Source: Solea solea (taxonomy: Eukaryota; Chordata; Actinopteri; Pleuronectiformes; Soleidae). Taken from it: a DNA stretch of 64,000 nt. The stretch's first letter is position 1; the number at the start of each line of letters is the position of its first letter. The stretch is taken from assembly GCF_958295425.1 (NCBI RefSeq), contig NC_081140.1, positions 14,053,587 to 14,117,586 on the forward strand. Reading direction: 5' to 3'. The position numbers and the translations under genes were made by a program. This document shows, piece by piece, positions 42,501-54,410 of this stretch. The notes under the pieces are model-generated. The model was not told where the DNA came from. It did not search any database and saw only the letters and a program-made list of their open reading frames with translations.

Positions 42501-44334
42501 TTCTTAATGTTGTCAACACAGCAATATTTCTGGCTTTAAAAGCTGCCATCGCCGTCCTGGATTAAACTGCTGTTCTTCAGCCTTCTATTTATTTGAAATG
42601 TGTTATTTAAAATAATAATATTAAATATAAATATTAAGAATATATAAAATAACTTATTTTAGATATTCTTTTAAACTGATTTATGCCTTTAATTCGTCTG
42701 TTAGACTGAACACACATACTTTAAATGATGCTTAAGTTATATCCCCCTCGTCTCCCTCCCAGAAACAATTTCTGTATTTTATTTGGAAGCAAGTTATTTC
42801 TTACTTTGCATATTATTATATTGAGTTCATTTGTGCAGTCTCTATATCCAGTGTTATTTATTAATCTGATGGCCCTTAAAAAAATAATAAACCTGGTGAA
42901 ATCCAAGGATGAAAAATGACAAATCAACAAATCAATAAATAAGTGAGAAATAAATACCGTAATAAGTAAATCAGTAAAAGAATGAATGCATGAGCTGCCT
43001 CATTAGCATATGACACAAAAATACATAAATGAACAGAGAAATGAATAGATTTCGTCCTCCGAGTCTCCAAGCATTTTTCACACAATCTAACAAAGTAAAA
43101 CAGAAACCATAAGAACACTATAGCAATGCGAGGACATGGCCGAAGTTTCACGTCCGTTTCTTTCTTCTCTCGTCATAGGAAAGAATACGTGGCTGCCTTT
43201 GTCAACTATGCCTTCAACAAATCAGTGGAGGGCGTGTTTGAGGCGTTCAAGAGAGGATTTTTCAAAGTGTGTGACATGGACATGGTGGACTTGTTTCAGC
43301 CCGAGGAGTTACAGGAAGTGATCGTGGGCCAGGACATCTACGACTGGCAGATGTTCAAGCAGGTCTGTTTAAACCATGAGGTCATTTTTACGGCTTACAT
43401 TACAATACATGTCATTTAGCAGACGCTTTTATCCAAAGCAACTTACAATAAGTGCATTTAAACATTTGGGTACAAACAAGAGCTAGAAGTTTACCAACCA
43501 AGTGACACAAATCTTTTTTGTTCACTTAATGGTTTACGTATTGCCAACGAGTGGAAAGTAAGTGGCAAGCTAAACACTCTAGGCACCGATAGTGCCCACA
43601 ATATGCTGGCAGCTGCCCGGTGACTTCCAGTGGGACACCTACCGTGCGTGGATGACTGTTCTCTCTCTCTCTCTCTCTCTCTCGCGTTCACAGACCTGAG
43701 TCTCCTTGAAAGCACATCGTTCTGTGTTTAAAAAGAAAGATAGAATTAAACAATGGTCACCGTCTGATTACTCATTTATTTTGTCGTTCGAAGAAAAGCA
43801 AACTTTTAATCGCGCTTAAACGTCTTCATTAATAAGCAAAAAGAAGTGAAGGTCGGGTGCTTTTCATTTCCTAACAGAACACAATATATGAAGGAGAGTA
43901 CCATGCCGAGCATCCAACGATCATCACCTTCTGGGAGGTGTTTGACAACCTGAAAGAAGAGGAAAAGAAAAAAGTCTTTTGTAAGTATTGACATCATTTA
44001 TTAAGTTTAGTTTAAATACAAAATAAAGATCCTTCTAATACTATAATTGATTGGCTATTGACTCACTATACTCTCTTTACTGTTCATGTGCACAGTGTTC
44101 GTCACAGGCTGTGCCCGCGTGCCCTACGTCGGTATGAAAAGCATCAGCATGAGAGTCGCCGTCTTGCCCGATGCCTATGAAGTCCATTTGCCAGAAGCTC
44201 TCACCTGCCATTACCTGTTGTTACTGCCCAACTACCAGAGATACCCCGTTGACAGGACAATGCGCACGAAGCTTCTTGAGGCTATTAATGACAAGAATGG
44301 CTTCTCAAAGAAAGAATATCCTAGACCCCAATGA
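33517..44334 (+). CDS. Small HERC E3 ubiquitin ligase (RCC1-like domain plus HECT; HERC5/6-like)
   Basis: There are 23 exons: 33517-33751, 34879-35035, 35155-35231, 35621-35848, 36263-36354, 36438-36565, 36731-36885, 37274-37329, 37484-37575, 37666-37728, 37831-37924, 38959-39139, 39310-39461, 39822-39941, 40042-40137, 40357-40533, 40833-40973, 41047-41213, 41994-42057, 42149-42219, 43179-43362, 43878-43980, 44096-44334. They give about 1023 residues, the size of human HERC5/6. Residues 1 to about 370 form seven RCC1 blades, each with a GQxG motif ([32 protein letters not shown]). A spacer follows, then the HECT domain from about residue 690 ([37 protein letters not shown]). The catalytic Cys is C982 in [13 protein letters not shown]. 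The ATG at 33517 directly precedes blade one. It transfers ubiquitin or a related modifier; HERC5 is the ISG15 ligase in mammals. Exon 2 ends in a GC donor. The exon 9-11 junctions are the least certain. Confidence 0.9.
37576..37665 (+). other. 90-bp stop-free intron of the HERC gene
   Basis: Between exons 9 and 10 is a 90-bp intron (GTATTT donor, CTCTCTTTGTGCAG acceptor, phase 2) with no stop codon in frame, so retention would add 30 residues. Splicing gives [20 protein letters not shown], which aligns with the HERC spacer after the propeller (EIERIFSSAACL type); the retained peptide does not. I therefore call it an intron, with retention possible. Confidence 0.65.
38032..38398. mobile_element. 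Non-autonomous hAT element with intact 8-bp target duplication
   Basis: The ends are CAGGGGTGTCAAACATACGG and the near-exact reverse complement GAGTTTGACACCCCTG. The perfect direct repeat GTCTAGAT flanks it at 38024-38031 and 38399-38406. The interior (GGCCCACTTGAGATCAAATT and similar) is a widespread vertebrate hAT-derived repeat. It lies in a HERC intron and carries no open frame. Confidence 0.85.
39487..39650. repeat. AAAGTCAGAATT-type interspersed repeat
   Basis: The stretch alternates forms of AAAGTCAGAATTTTGACTTT and CTCAGAATTTATGACTTT, then has a T-run and GTGGCCCTGATCCTCTTCCG. I recognise it as a common teleost interspersed repeat with a short tandem head. It sits between HERC exons 13 and 14 and is noncoding. 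Confidence 0.55.
41262..41850 (-). repeat. LINE 3'-end relic plus other repeat fragments
   Basis: On the minus strand about 41434-41658 encodes [20 protein letters not shown], the recognisable C-terminal end of a fish LINE ORF2 (L2/Rex1-like). The coding frame soon breaks down. Flanking text near 41262-41345 (AGACTGTATATAAAGATGAA, CACCAGGGGGCAG) is another common fish repeat. It occupies the long intron between HERC exons 18 and 19. Confidence 0.6.
43378..43735. repeat. SINE-like repeat with (CT)n
   Basis: It contains CATTTAGCAGACGCTTTTAT followed by CCAAAGCAACTTACAATAAG, a very common teleost repeat head. A (CT)n tract lies at 43660-43683. It is in the intron before HERC exon 22 and contains no supportable gene. 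Confidence 0.6.
44206..44208 (+). other. Catalytic cysteine codon of the HERC HECT domain
   Basis: The TGC codon of C982 lies within [16 protein letters not shown], the strongly conserved HECT active-site context. The thioester with ubiquitin, or with ISG15 for HERC5-type enzymes, forms on this residue. Its presence argues that the enzyme is catalytically competent. Confidence 0.85.
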
Positions 44335-46135
44335 AAGTTGACCGTTAGTTAGTTCCAGGCTTACCTGCAACTAGTCTTTTATTTTAAGCCGTGACCTAAG
44401 TTGCAACTTTACATCAGAAGTAGGATTTTCAGAATTCAGGGGTTCCCACACCTTGGTTGAGATCAAATTAAAGCACTTTCCAGGACATATTGGCCAACTG
44501 ATTCAAGCACTTTCTATCATCCATGTCTATTTTTCAAAACCTTCAAGGGCCTTGAATTTTTTTTTTCTCCAAATTCACAAACCAAGGATTCTAAGGACCC
44601 GTGGGAACCCTGATTTTTGTATAAAATAATCATGTTTTAAGTATAACCCTGCCTGTAAAGGGTAAAACTGCATTTGTTTTTCCACCAATGGAAAAACTGC
44701 ACGTGTAGAAAACTCTGCAAAGAATCTCTTCTACTAGAATACTCAGCTGTTAGACCACTGCCTTTGCTTTCAGTCACGGCGACACCTCACTACCCTTTAG
44801 GTACAGACATCGTCAGCATTAAGTTGTGTTGCTGTGCACGTTTATTTTTCTGCCATAACCACCAAACAATAAATGTTTTTTCTGTCCAGTTAAATGTGTA
44901 ATGTAAACCATGTTTAATTACTTTACCACATAATGCAGGAGTCCATCAGCAAGTATATGATAAAATTGATAGTCTATTTAACCGCTGAGATTTCTCTTCC
45001 AGAATCTTCATTTGTTCCACGACAGTACAACTTAAGGTTCTTTTTAAAATCACATTATCTATTACAGTTAAGCTGTAAAAGAAAATTGACGAGTATGTGA
45101 AACACTACAGCAGCTCCAGTCTGACTGAGCCAGACAGAATTCTAGTAGACTGCAATTTTAAATTTCTTTACATGAAAAAAAATACATAAAAGCAAAGACA
45201 ACACAAAGTCCTAGTGACATGAAATGATTGACAAGCAACATAAACGGCAGAAAGTGCATTTCAAGTAGATATAGTGAGTGAAACAACTTGCACAGATGGA
45301 ACAGATCATCACCCGTCTTTCTTTCTTTATTCCACTGGGTCTTTCAATATAAAAAGCAGTAAATCAGTTTACTGGTCTTTTCAAACAGATATCAAAATTG
45401 TCCTTGACACTTTAATGTCTCTGGCTTTTGACATTTCTGTTCTGAGAACTTCCAGGCAGCAAAGCGTAAACATTTTATTAAAGCAAAAAAAAACAAACAC
45501 AAAGATGTAAAACATTAAAATAGAGGTGACACCACGTCCACAATTACAGACCTGTGAGATCATTTTTCAGTGTGAGACCTCTCCAGTCACTCCAATCAAA
45601 ACATCTGAGCAGAGCCAGTTGATATGTTTTAAACTCATATTTAAGCTTTGTTTATATTAGGTGGATGGTTGTGTGTGTGTGAGGTCGGTGTGCTTTTCTT
45701 TCGGCTCAAAAACATCACATAAATCAGACCAGCGCAACATCAGCAATAATACTTTGCTATACACAAATATACTTAAATATTCGTAATTAAAAAAAACCAC
45801 AATTAACAAATAATTACAGTGTAGATAACGACTTAAAGCCATTTGCTCTTGCTACTATTTTTTGAAGACATTATTAAGAGGCAGCGGTTCCAAAGACACA
45901 GGGCTGGGCTGCGAGAGAGAGAGAGAGAGAGAGACGGCATTAAAAAGCCTCATTTGTTCTCCTTTCACCTTGAAGACTGTTGTTCAGCTCCAAGTTCACA
46001 TGAGCCGAGTCTTGTGATCCTGACCAATGTTGTGTGTTTCGTCCAAGTCCGGCGTCTTTGTTGTGTACAGAGTGAGATGGCATTCACAAAGTTCATCTTC
46101 TACATGGATGTGTGAATATGTACGCGTTCCGGGTT
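44335..46135. other. Tail-to-tail spacer: HERC and yif1b 3' UTRs
   Basis: The HERC poly(A) signal is probably AATAAA at 44868-44873. For yif1b, read from the right, minus-strand AATAAA candidates are at 45474-45479 and 45326-45331. A hAT-like fragment with ends CAGGGGTTCCCACAC and GTGGGAACCCTG covers 44437-44612, inside the HERC 3' UTR, without a visible target duplication. No other gene is seen. Confidence 0.5.
44437..44612. mobile_element. Short hAT-like MITE in the HERC 3' UTR
   Basis: The terminal inverted repeats CAGGGGTTCCCACAC and CGTGGGAACCCTG enclose 176 bp containing CACTTTCCAGGACATATTGG, a familiar fish MITE interior. The flanking 8-mers do not match, so the insertion is old or its end has been altered. 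Confidence 0.6.
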
Positions 46136-49100
46136 TTATCTGACGAGGTGGTAGGTGAGCCAGTACATGACGATAGGTTGGGCTGCCGCTATAGACATGG
46201 TGAGGTACATCCTCAGCTGATTTCTGGTTCCTCTCACCAGTCGCCCCTCTGCCGCTGATTCCGACAACAGCTTCAGACGCAGAGTGCGGATCTGAGGAGG
46301 GGGAGATGTTGTTTTAGTCGGCATGATTAATAACGACAAAAAAAAACAAAACAGTACAAAATTGCAAATATGTCCTCACTACTGACATCAAGTTCTGATT
46401 CACAAAGTTCAGATTTTATTAGATATTGGTTCATTCAGAGATATTTCAGTGGAAAAGCACAGGTGTGTTACAGCACGACAGTATTGTTATTATTATTGAC
46501 ATGCGCAGTGAAACAGAAAGCTCAATGAAACTCATCCATCATTAATTATCTTAGGTATGAAAGAACTTGGGCTACAATTTTGTTTTACAAAAATGTGATC
46601 TCTATAACCTGGTGCATCACCAAAAAAATGCTAATGTTTACATTAAAAAGGTAGTTACAGTAATGCATTATAGTAGGTAGAGGATTATTCAAATATGAAC
46701 CTTAAAAAACACATCGAGCAGTGAATCTAGACTCTAAAAGAATAAAGACTAAATCTGGACAGTAAGTTAGTCTGAAAGATGAAATCACATGCATGACATT
46801 ATAAAACCCATCCTCAATTCTTTGTAAACAGGGATCCCATTAGTTCATCCCATAATGTAACATCAACAGCTCTTGCACTCACCATAAAGACAAAGATGGC
46901 AGCACAGCACCACAGCAGAGAGAGATAATATGCTAGTTTTCCAAACAACAGGCCTGCGACTACACCTACGATCATCCTACGGAAACAAAAAGATTATAGA
47001 GACACAGGGACATTGATAAGTCACAGAACCTTCAGAGTGTTTTCTTTGTAATATTCAAGGGAGCAATTGACCGTTACAACACTAATGTAAAGAGCGCTAG
47101 TCTGTGGTGAAAATGTAAACACAAAAAACACAAAAAGATGATGTCCATACCCGACATATTTATAACCAGAAAAGGCCAGCAGGTCTATGGTAGTGAGGTC
47201 AGTGTTTACGGTCACAAGGTAAAGTGAAAGCAGCACTGCCAGAACCTCCATGATGAGCCACACAAACGCTGAGCTGGCCTGAACTCCCAGCAGCTCTGGG
47301 GAAAACCTGAGGTGCAGACAACATTTCTCAAGTCTTTTCATGTAAATACACGCACAATTTAACACTACAATCTCTGGCAGTAAAAGTGTGAGATCTCCAT
47401 TAGACAAAAGAAAATTCAATGATCATCAGCTGAATTGACTGTACGTGTACCTGTTTTGCGTGCCAAGGGCCAGTCCAGCTACCAGGACGTATGTGATGAA
47501 ACCCATAGCGGGAATGTAAAGGTCAGGAGCGTTCACATCAAAGCGTGGGGCCACAGGAGTGTCCTGCTGGTAGTTCACCTCCCAGTTCTAACAAAACATA
47601 TGATGACACTTTATCATTTTTGAAGTAACTTTTTATAGCTAAAGAGCTTAAGAAAGTGAATGAGAAATGGTCATCTTAGCATTTCTAAAATAAAAGATCT
47701 CATGGTGGCCTACGACTTTTGCGCAGTACTTTGCATCTGCAAGTCCACATATAACAAATATAGTACACAGTAAATAATATAACAAAAATAGCAAAGATGA
47801 GAATAAACGTTTCTTGTTAATGTGTTAATATTTAGGACATAAACAGATGTATACCATGGTCTATAGGCTCAAAAAACAAACATATAAAGAAGCTTCAGGT
47901 AGAATGAGAGGCATGCCACTCAGCAAACATGCGTAAGCAGAATTACCTGGTGCATGTAAGGGAAAACTAGAAGGCCCAGCTTCTTCCCAACGTACACTGT
48001 GTCCACAGCAAAGTAGTATTTCAGTTTAGAAATTGGGATGAACCTGTCCAGCTGAAGCAAAGAAGCACAGACCCAAACATGTGGATTAATCAGTGCATTG
48101 CTGTGTGAATAATGTTCAATATCCTTTCTGGTCAGCTTGTTGCACTGATCCATCTCAAAACTTCTTTATTTTAATTAACTTTGTGGGCCAGTCTTACTTA
48201 CATTCCTGTCCACCAAATCCCTCCCCTGGGACGCCAGTGAGCTTCCGTACACCATGGCCAGGTTAGACATGGGGTCTGACAGGAGCGTCTGACCTGCAAA
48301 TGCATCTGCTTGTGGCCCGGCCTGCTTGTTTCTGCCAACATAAGAAAATGCATCAGCTGAAAGAACTGATGAACTGACTGATGAACTAACTACCATAGGG
48401 AGAATACACACAAGATAGTGGAAGATAAGGGAAACAAGGATTTGTGCTCTTTCATTTCACTATTCAGTTCCATTTAAATGAATGAGATTTAATTGGCACA
48501 TTTCCATGAGGTCACACAGGGCAAATATAGGACAATGTGTGTCTTCCACATAAATGTTATTTTGCATGCTCAATACTGAGCATGTTATTGGTTATTGTTA
48601 TACAGGGAGCTGCTGCCTCTTTGGTATCAGTTCAACATGGCAATTTCATACTGTATGTGGCAGAGGCCGCACCTGTTGCCCATCTGTGATCCAGGCCCAG
48701 CTCCACTTGTATCTTCAAACAGCTGGCTGCCATCAGAACCGTCCACGGAGCTGTTCCGCAGACGCATGTTAGGATCTAAATAACATGAGAGGATGGAGAG
48801 AGATGTTTTAAACAAAGTAGCAGATGTTTTTTTTTTTTAGTTAATCATGTCTTTGGGATGCAGAAGATAAGCAGAATTAGTAAAGCAACCAAATGCAAGC
48901 CCTCACAAAACCAAAATAACCACCAAAATAATAGGACAAAGCTAAACCAGGATCATCAGGTCATCAGTCCTTCCCTCTGGACGTAGGTACGGAACACAAA
49001 GATGCAGGTTTTAAAAACAGCCTGATCCCCCTCTGCTATAATAACTGACAGATGAATCAATAGTGAAAGTAATTGTTAGCTGCAGCCCTAGCGAAAAGAC

Positions 49101-49609
49101 AGTTAAGATAGGATAAATTAAGATAAATTAACGCATAAAACACGATCGTGGAACGAAGCTTGATCAAAACACCACAGTTGTTCTTATATCGTGAAGTGAA
49201 AACCTGCCACAGTCACGTAAACACCTGGGGCCATATAATACAAATAGATTCACGGTAGCCCCACACCGTTATCCAGAGTCACGTAATGTTAGATATTTTT
49301 AGCCCAGTTAGCATCGTTCATTTAGCTTACGCTTGCTTCTAACTGAACTACAAGATGTTAGTTGGCAGTTACTACCGCTCAATACAAATTCAATGTTGCA
49401 GGATTAAAATTGAACATTTCGGCGTATGTTTTTTAGTCATTAGTTGGCTCCGGTGGCAGAAAAAATGCAGAAGCCACGAGCTAACGTCATGTTTCGGTTG
49501 CTTAAAGTATGCACAAAAAGCCGGTGACAGTGACAGACAGTATGTCTATGAAATATCACGTACGTAACTTACGCTGTCTGAACCCACTCTGAGGTGCAGT
49601 AAAATCCAT
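46136..49609 (-). CDS. yif1b: YIF1B, Golgi/ER-Golgi five-pass membrane trafficking protein
   Basis: Eight exons read right to left: 49573-49609, 48673-48775, 48202-48331, 47947-48051, 47451-47587, 47151-47306, 46883-46976, 46136-46291. Phases agree and give 305 residues (human YIF1B is about 314). Residues 1 to about 148 are cytosolic and include [20 protein letters not shown] and [16 protein letters not shown]. Hydrophobic segments lie near 149-167, 182-205, 212-236, 239-256 and 284-304, and the protein ends [10 protein letters not shown]. The features [14 protein letters not shown] and [16 protein letters not shown] separate YIF1B from YIF1A. The family works with YIPF proteins in early secretory traffic; mammalian YIF1B also helps send the 5-HT1A receptor to dendrites. 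The ATG at 49607-49609 begins [10 protein letters not shown]. It faces the HERC gene tail-to-tail. Confidence 0.93.
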
Positions 49610-52080
49610 CGGGACTGGTTGTCAAATCACAAACTAAATACTAGTCAGCGAGGTTCACGGGAAACTATATTTATTGTAAAGATTGAAACGGAAGCGACTG
49701 TCTGCATCTTTCTTATTCTTTGTATTTGAATGCCGGTTTGCAAACCAGGTTCCGTTTCTTTACCGCCTCCTCGTGGATTGGAGAAAATCGGAAGGGGGAA
49801 AAAAAAGGAGTCCTTTTTGAGGGTGAACAAAAACTAATGTTAAACTTAATATATTGGGCTCTTTTTTTTTACATTTCAATTTATATGGATATATAAACTC
49901 GTATGCACCCTAAAGCTGTGGGAACTAAACGCCTCCATCATTAATTTGATTATTTACACCTTTGACCTTTCAAAATGGCTCCTGTGCAAAACGGGGCCTT
50001 GCGGGCAGCTTTGGTGTAGGTCTGTGATCACGTGACCCTCTGACAACAAACACATACTTATTTTTATTGTATATTCATGCTTCTTATATTGTTTGTGAAT
50101 TATTTACATTTGAGTGCTTCTCATTTTTACTATTAATATTAAAAACTTCTTTGACATGTGACGCATTGACTACCGATGCTTAATAGCATTAGACAGATAG
50201 ATCTCTTTGTATTACATTTTTGTGCTTTTATACATATACATTAATGTTTTCTATGAATGTTATATTAATATAAAACAGGTTTTTATTGTTTTGTTTTTTA
50301 AATAACTTCCACGTGTTCCTCTGACTCCAAATAAGTGCCAGTTGCACATAGGAACTCATTTTATAAATGTGATTGTGTGAGTTAAAGTAAAATGCCACCT
50401 GATGCTTTAGATTATCACTGGGTAATAGAGGCTGTCTGCCCTGTTCTGCCTCCGGTTTGTGAGTATGTCTCAGTAATTCACAAGCGTATGTTGCCTGCGT
50501 TTAAGGAGCTCAGTGAGTTTGGTACCAGCTCATTTCCACTGGCTGCGCTGCTTTATTTTACAGCAGCTATGACGAGGCTCAAACCCTTCATCCTTGTTGT
50601 GCCCTTTGATCTTTGTGTCATTTCATCAAAGTGCCTATAATAATAATAATAATACTGGTAACAACAATAGGGCTGCCTATAGTTTTAAGAGAACTTGTCT
50701 TGTGACAGAAGGTTTTGGCAGTTCGAGTCCCTGCCAGGTCGAGGGCTGGGTTACCCCTGTGTAGGTACCCAATTCCCTTGTGCTGGTCCCAAGCCTGGAG
50801 AAATTGGAGAGTTACATCAGGAAGGGGACCCACGATGTAAAAAACCAAAAACATCTCTGCCAAATCATATATGCGCTGTGTTGCAATGTAACATTAAGTA
50901 CAAATACTTTGTTGCTGTACTTATGTACAACATTCATATACTTTGTTATTTGTATTTCTAGCAACACGTACTCTCACTCCACTACATTTCCTAAATAAAT
51001 TGTGTTTATATATAGCACTTTTCTGGTCTTGATAAGCTGCTTTACACAAAAAGTACAATTGCTGAAAGATTTAACAGATAATATGTACAAAGTTTATTAT
51101 GAAAGATCTGTGTGTTTTTTTCCACTGTACTTTTTTTTATTTAATATGTGGTTATAATTTAAAACAGTAAACATAAAAAGGGTTGCCTTAGAAAGTCAAT
51201 CATGCTTTTTGTAATGCGGTGCAGGCGGGGAGGAGGCGTGAGGGGATGGCAGTCGTATCTTCAAACGTGGGGTAATATGTGTAAAAAAAAAAACCTGAAT
51301 TTATATTTATTTTTAACATCTTTGTAATAAAATAATAAATAAAACAAATGATGTTTATTCCCGGTATCTGTGGGCTCAAATCTGTCCTTTGTCCTTCTCA
51401 TTTGTTTAAAATGTCTTTGTATCAGTGCCTCTGATGACAGCTGGACTCATGTGGTCCTCAGGCCAAATGACCATCTCTGTCTCAATGGAGGTACTGAGCA
51501 CACACACACATCTACACACTTACATGTACATATACATATACATACATCGATGTGTGTTATATAGTTGTGTGTGTGTATTTATGTCCTTCACATGTAGGAC
51601 ACATGTGGTCGTTGTCTGTCTGTCTGTCTGTCACCCACACACACACCAGAGCAGAGACTATTTTAAGGGGTTTCCTCATGCAGTATTAATTGTTCCTATA
51701 AGGCCAGAGAGCACAATGGAAGTCTGCCGTTAACAGCTTGGTGCGCTCTGACACTAGAGACACATGAGTGGCTCGAGGTCAATCTGTCTTTGGAAATTAA
51801 ATTCAGTAACACAGACATGCTCATTGCAAAGTACAGGCATGCAAAGGGTGCTGTGCACGCTTGCATCACTGATTGGTATGAACTGGAAAATGCACTTTGA
51901 ACTAAGGTGATTTGGAATGGAATTAAAATACAAGTGTGAGTGTTCCGTGATTAAGCACGTCACTAAGGCTTTCACTCCAATTAATATTTTGATATTTTAT
52001 TTTTTCTTGGGTTACTGACTTATAGAAGGTGTATACTTACAAAGGATTTGACTAAAAATGCTGGAATATGGTTCAAAGTT
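49610..52080. other. yif1b upstream region and gene-free spacer
   Basis: The yif1b promoter should lie within about 49610-50050; TCAAAATGGCTCC near 49971 resembles a YY1-type motif. Further right the DNA is AT-rich with (CA)n and CAYA-type runs near 51500-51560. A tRNA-derived SINE-like piece lies at about 50690-50880. Open frames here (for example 50392-50640) resemble no family I know and lack a coding pattern. Confidence 0.5.
50690..50880 (+). repeat. tRNA-derived SINE-like repeat
   Basis: The segment has a B-box-like GCAGTTCGAGTCCCTGCC, then GGTCCCAAGCCTGGAGAAAT and TACATCAGGAAGGGGACCCA, which I recognise as a common fish SINE or composite repeat body. It is noncoding and diverged. Confidence 0.55.
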
Positions 52081-52478
52081 GTTCAGTTGTTCATCAAAGT
52101 GATGATCTGTAGGAGACGTTTGAGTGTGATCTGCTCCAGGCCTTATGTTCCCTCAAGGTCACTAAGATCAGCTCCTCTTAGCTGTCCCAAAATCAAGTCT
52201 AAAGTTTAGGAGAGGACTGATCTTTCTCTGTTTCAGCTCCTAAACTGTGGAATGAGCTCCCACTCCACATCAGGCAGGCTCCCACACTTCTTGTACTTTA
52301 TATTTGTTATATGTGCTTTTAACCCAGAGCAAGTTGTCTCTTATGTGTGCTTTAACATATTTTGTATTATTGTCTTTCATTGGCTTTTATGAGTGTGCTT
52401 TAGCCCTCATTAGCCCTCTTATTGTTGATTTGTATTGTATGTACTGCACTTTATAAATAAAATTGGATTGGATTTATA
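52081..52478 (+). repeat. LINE 3'-end relic (L2/Rex1-like)
   Basis: Around 52231-52310 the frame reads SVSAPKLWNELPLHIRQA, the terminal motif of fish LINE ORF2 proteins, after several stop codons. The copy ends with AATAAAATTGGATTGGATTT, a typical short LINE tail. It is a dead fragment. Confidence 0.7.
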
Positions 52479-53009
52479 CAGTGCATCTATTTGCTTTTTT
52501 TTTATATATATATATCACACATTCATCATACCTGTTCACAAGCCACCAGGAGCAAGGGAGACATCATCATGAGTAACGGAGCCTGAGATCACCTACAGTA
52601 TATTATGCCATGCCAGATAGCTAATGTACATGAGGTGAAGTGACTCCTTGACTTGACTTGACATTTTCAGGTCACTGTTTGATGTCCGTTTGTATACAAA
52701 CAATAGTTCATACGGATCATTAGAACAATGTTTTTGCCTTTGGTGGAAAAACAGGCACATGTTACACACAAAGAGGGTTTTTATGCAAATGTAAACGGGA
52801 TGAATAATTCAGACACCGCTGGGATCGTGAATTTAAATAAAAGGAAAGTGCTACTGTAGCAGGGAGACATACTGTACAGGGGAGCAGTGTCAAAAGACTT
52901 TACATGCCTATACTACACCAGCAATTCTGCATGGCTTCTTCTGTGGTGTGCTTTAAGGTCAAGTTTACTCTCGCTCGCCAACATAGGCTACACATCTATA
53001 CAGAGGAAA

Positions 53010-53046
<37 letters not shown>

Positions 53047-53303
53047 GGAGGAATAGACAGAGCTGCTGTGAGAGAATAAACTTGTCCGTGAAGCATGAAA
53101 AGCGTTCATTGTGTCATTTCACGGCTCTCGTCCGGCGAAGCACAGCAGTGCAGTTTCCTAGATATTTCCACATAATCTTCGCTTCCTTCCCCTCACGCAC
53201 TCAGGCTGGCAACCATCGATCCAGGAATGATGGAGTTATCACTGATGGCAACACAGGTAAGAGCAGTAATCTGTTTGGAATTTAAAGGGCTGTTTCACCA
53301 ATT
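52479..53303. other. Gene-free spacer with (GA)n
   Basis: This stretch holds a (TA)n run near 52503-52515 and a (GA)n tract at 53013-53040. The rest is AT-rich unique sequence. A 132-codon open frame (52887-53285) runs through the GA tract and resembles no known protein. Confidence 0.5.
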
Positions 53304-53711
53304 CTTTCCCACTTGGTCAAGTGAAGAATAAACTTCACATTCTATATTATTTATTTTTCTTATTGAAGTTCCGGTTACACTTTAGATTAGGGAACACATA
53401 TTCACTATTAACTAGGTGCTTACTAACATGCTTATTAGTAGCATACCAGCCCTTTATTAGTAATTATTAAGCACGTATTAACACCTTAATCAGGAAAAAT
53501 CTTAATTCATGTCATAATAGAGGTAGAATAAGGTGTTAATACATACTTAATAATTACTAATAAAGGAATAGTTTGCTATTTATGCATGTTAGTGAGTACC
53601 TAGTTAATGGTGAATATGTGTTCCCTAATCTAAAGTGTAACCGGATCTTCAATAAGAAAAATAAATAATATAGAATGTGAAGTTTATTCTTCACTTGACC
53701 AAGTGGGAAAG
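53304..53711. mobile_element. 408-bp foldback (inverted-repeat) element
   Basis: The left arm starts CTTTCCCACTTGGTCAAGTG and the right arm ends CACTTGACCAAGTGGGAAAG, its exact reverse complement. Complementarity continues through TTCTATATTATTTATTTTTC, GGTTACACTTTAGATTAGGG and GTGCTTACTAACATGC-type text, leaving a loop of roughly 50-100 bp. There is no open frame. The inner boundary CCGGTTACACTTTA may be the end of an original MITE placed inside a larger palindrome. Confidence 0.85.
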
Positions 53712-54371
53712 TCCGTAAAATCCCTAATCTAAAATTACCAAAGATCCTTTCCTCATAACAACTGTTATAATTTACAGAGACTCAGTGAAGAGCAGAGTAG
53801 GGCTTTTATTTTCTTTGAAGGAAGTGACTTTGACTTGATTTTATTTCATTTTTTTCAATCCCAACTTCCTCTGTTGTTTTAGGAATGACACATGTGTCTC
53901 AGAGCGGCCATTTTGACGATCACATGACACATTTGTCTCTGAAAATGAGTAAAAAAACAAACAAAAAAACCTGTATATTTTTTGGTGAAGTGTCCTTTTA
54001 AGGACTTTCAGCTAATGAACTTCAAAAAAGTTGTGTTTCTTTTGTTTCACTTTTTCACTGGTATTTATGAGCTTAAATTATCATTTTATAAATAATTTTG
54101 TAATCATCGTCACTGGGTCAGATTTAGTTACACCACAGCACAGCGCTGTGTCACAGTGATCAAATAATCTGTCAGGTTATATCAGACACACACAAACAGA
54201 CACAGTGCCCAAGCTTTCGCTTCTATTTCCATCAACTGGCGAGAGTAAAGGAAATTTCTCGGCAATGAAATGAAGCTGCACATATTGAGTCAGTGGAGCA
54301 TGGGAAAAGTTTTTGTATGTCCCTTTATGTCAAACAAATTTAGACGGTGCACGCAGAGCGAGATAGAGAGG

Positions 54372-54410
<39 letters not shown>

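Noticed and set aside
46136..49609. Assignment of the minus-strand gene to YIF1A
   Set aside because: YIF1A and FCHSD2 are both on human 11q13, but the residues [14 protein letters not shown] and IRTLRLKLL are YIF1B-like.
50392..50640. 82-codon open frame starting MPPDALDYHW
   Set aside because: No family similarity and no splice or homology context; probably chance.
52887..53285. 132-codon open frame
   Set aside because: It passes through a (GA)n tract giving a run of Arg-Glu and resembles no known protein.
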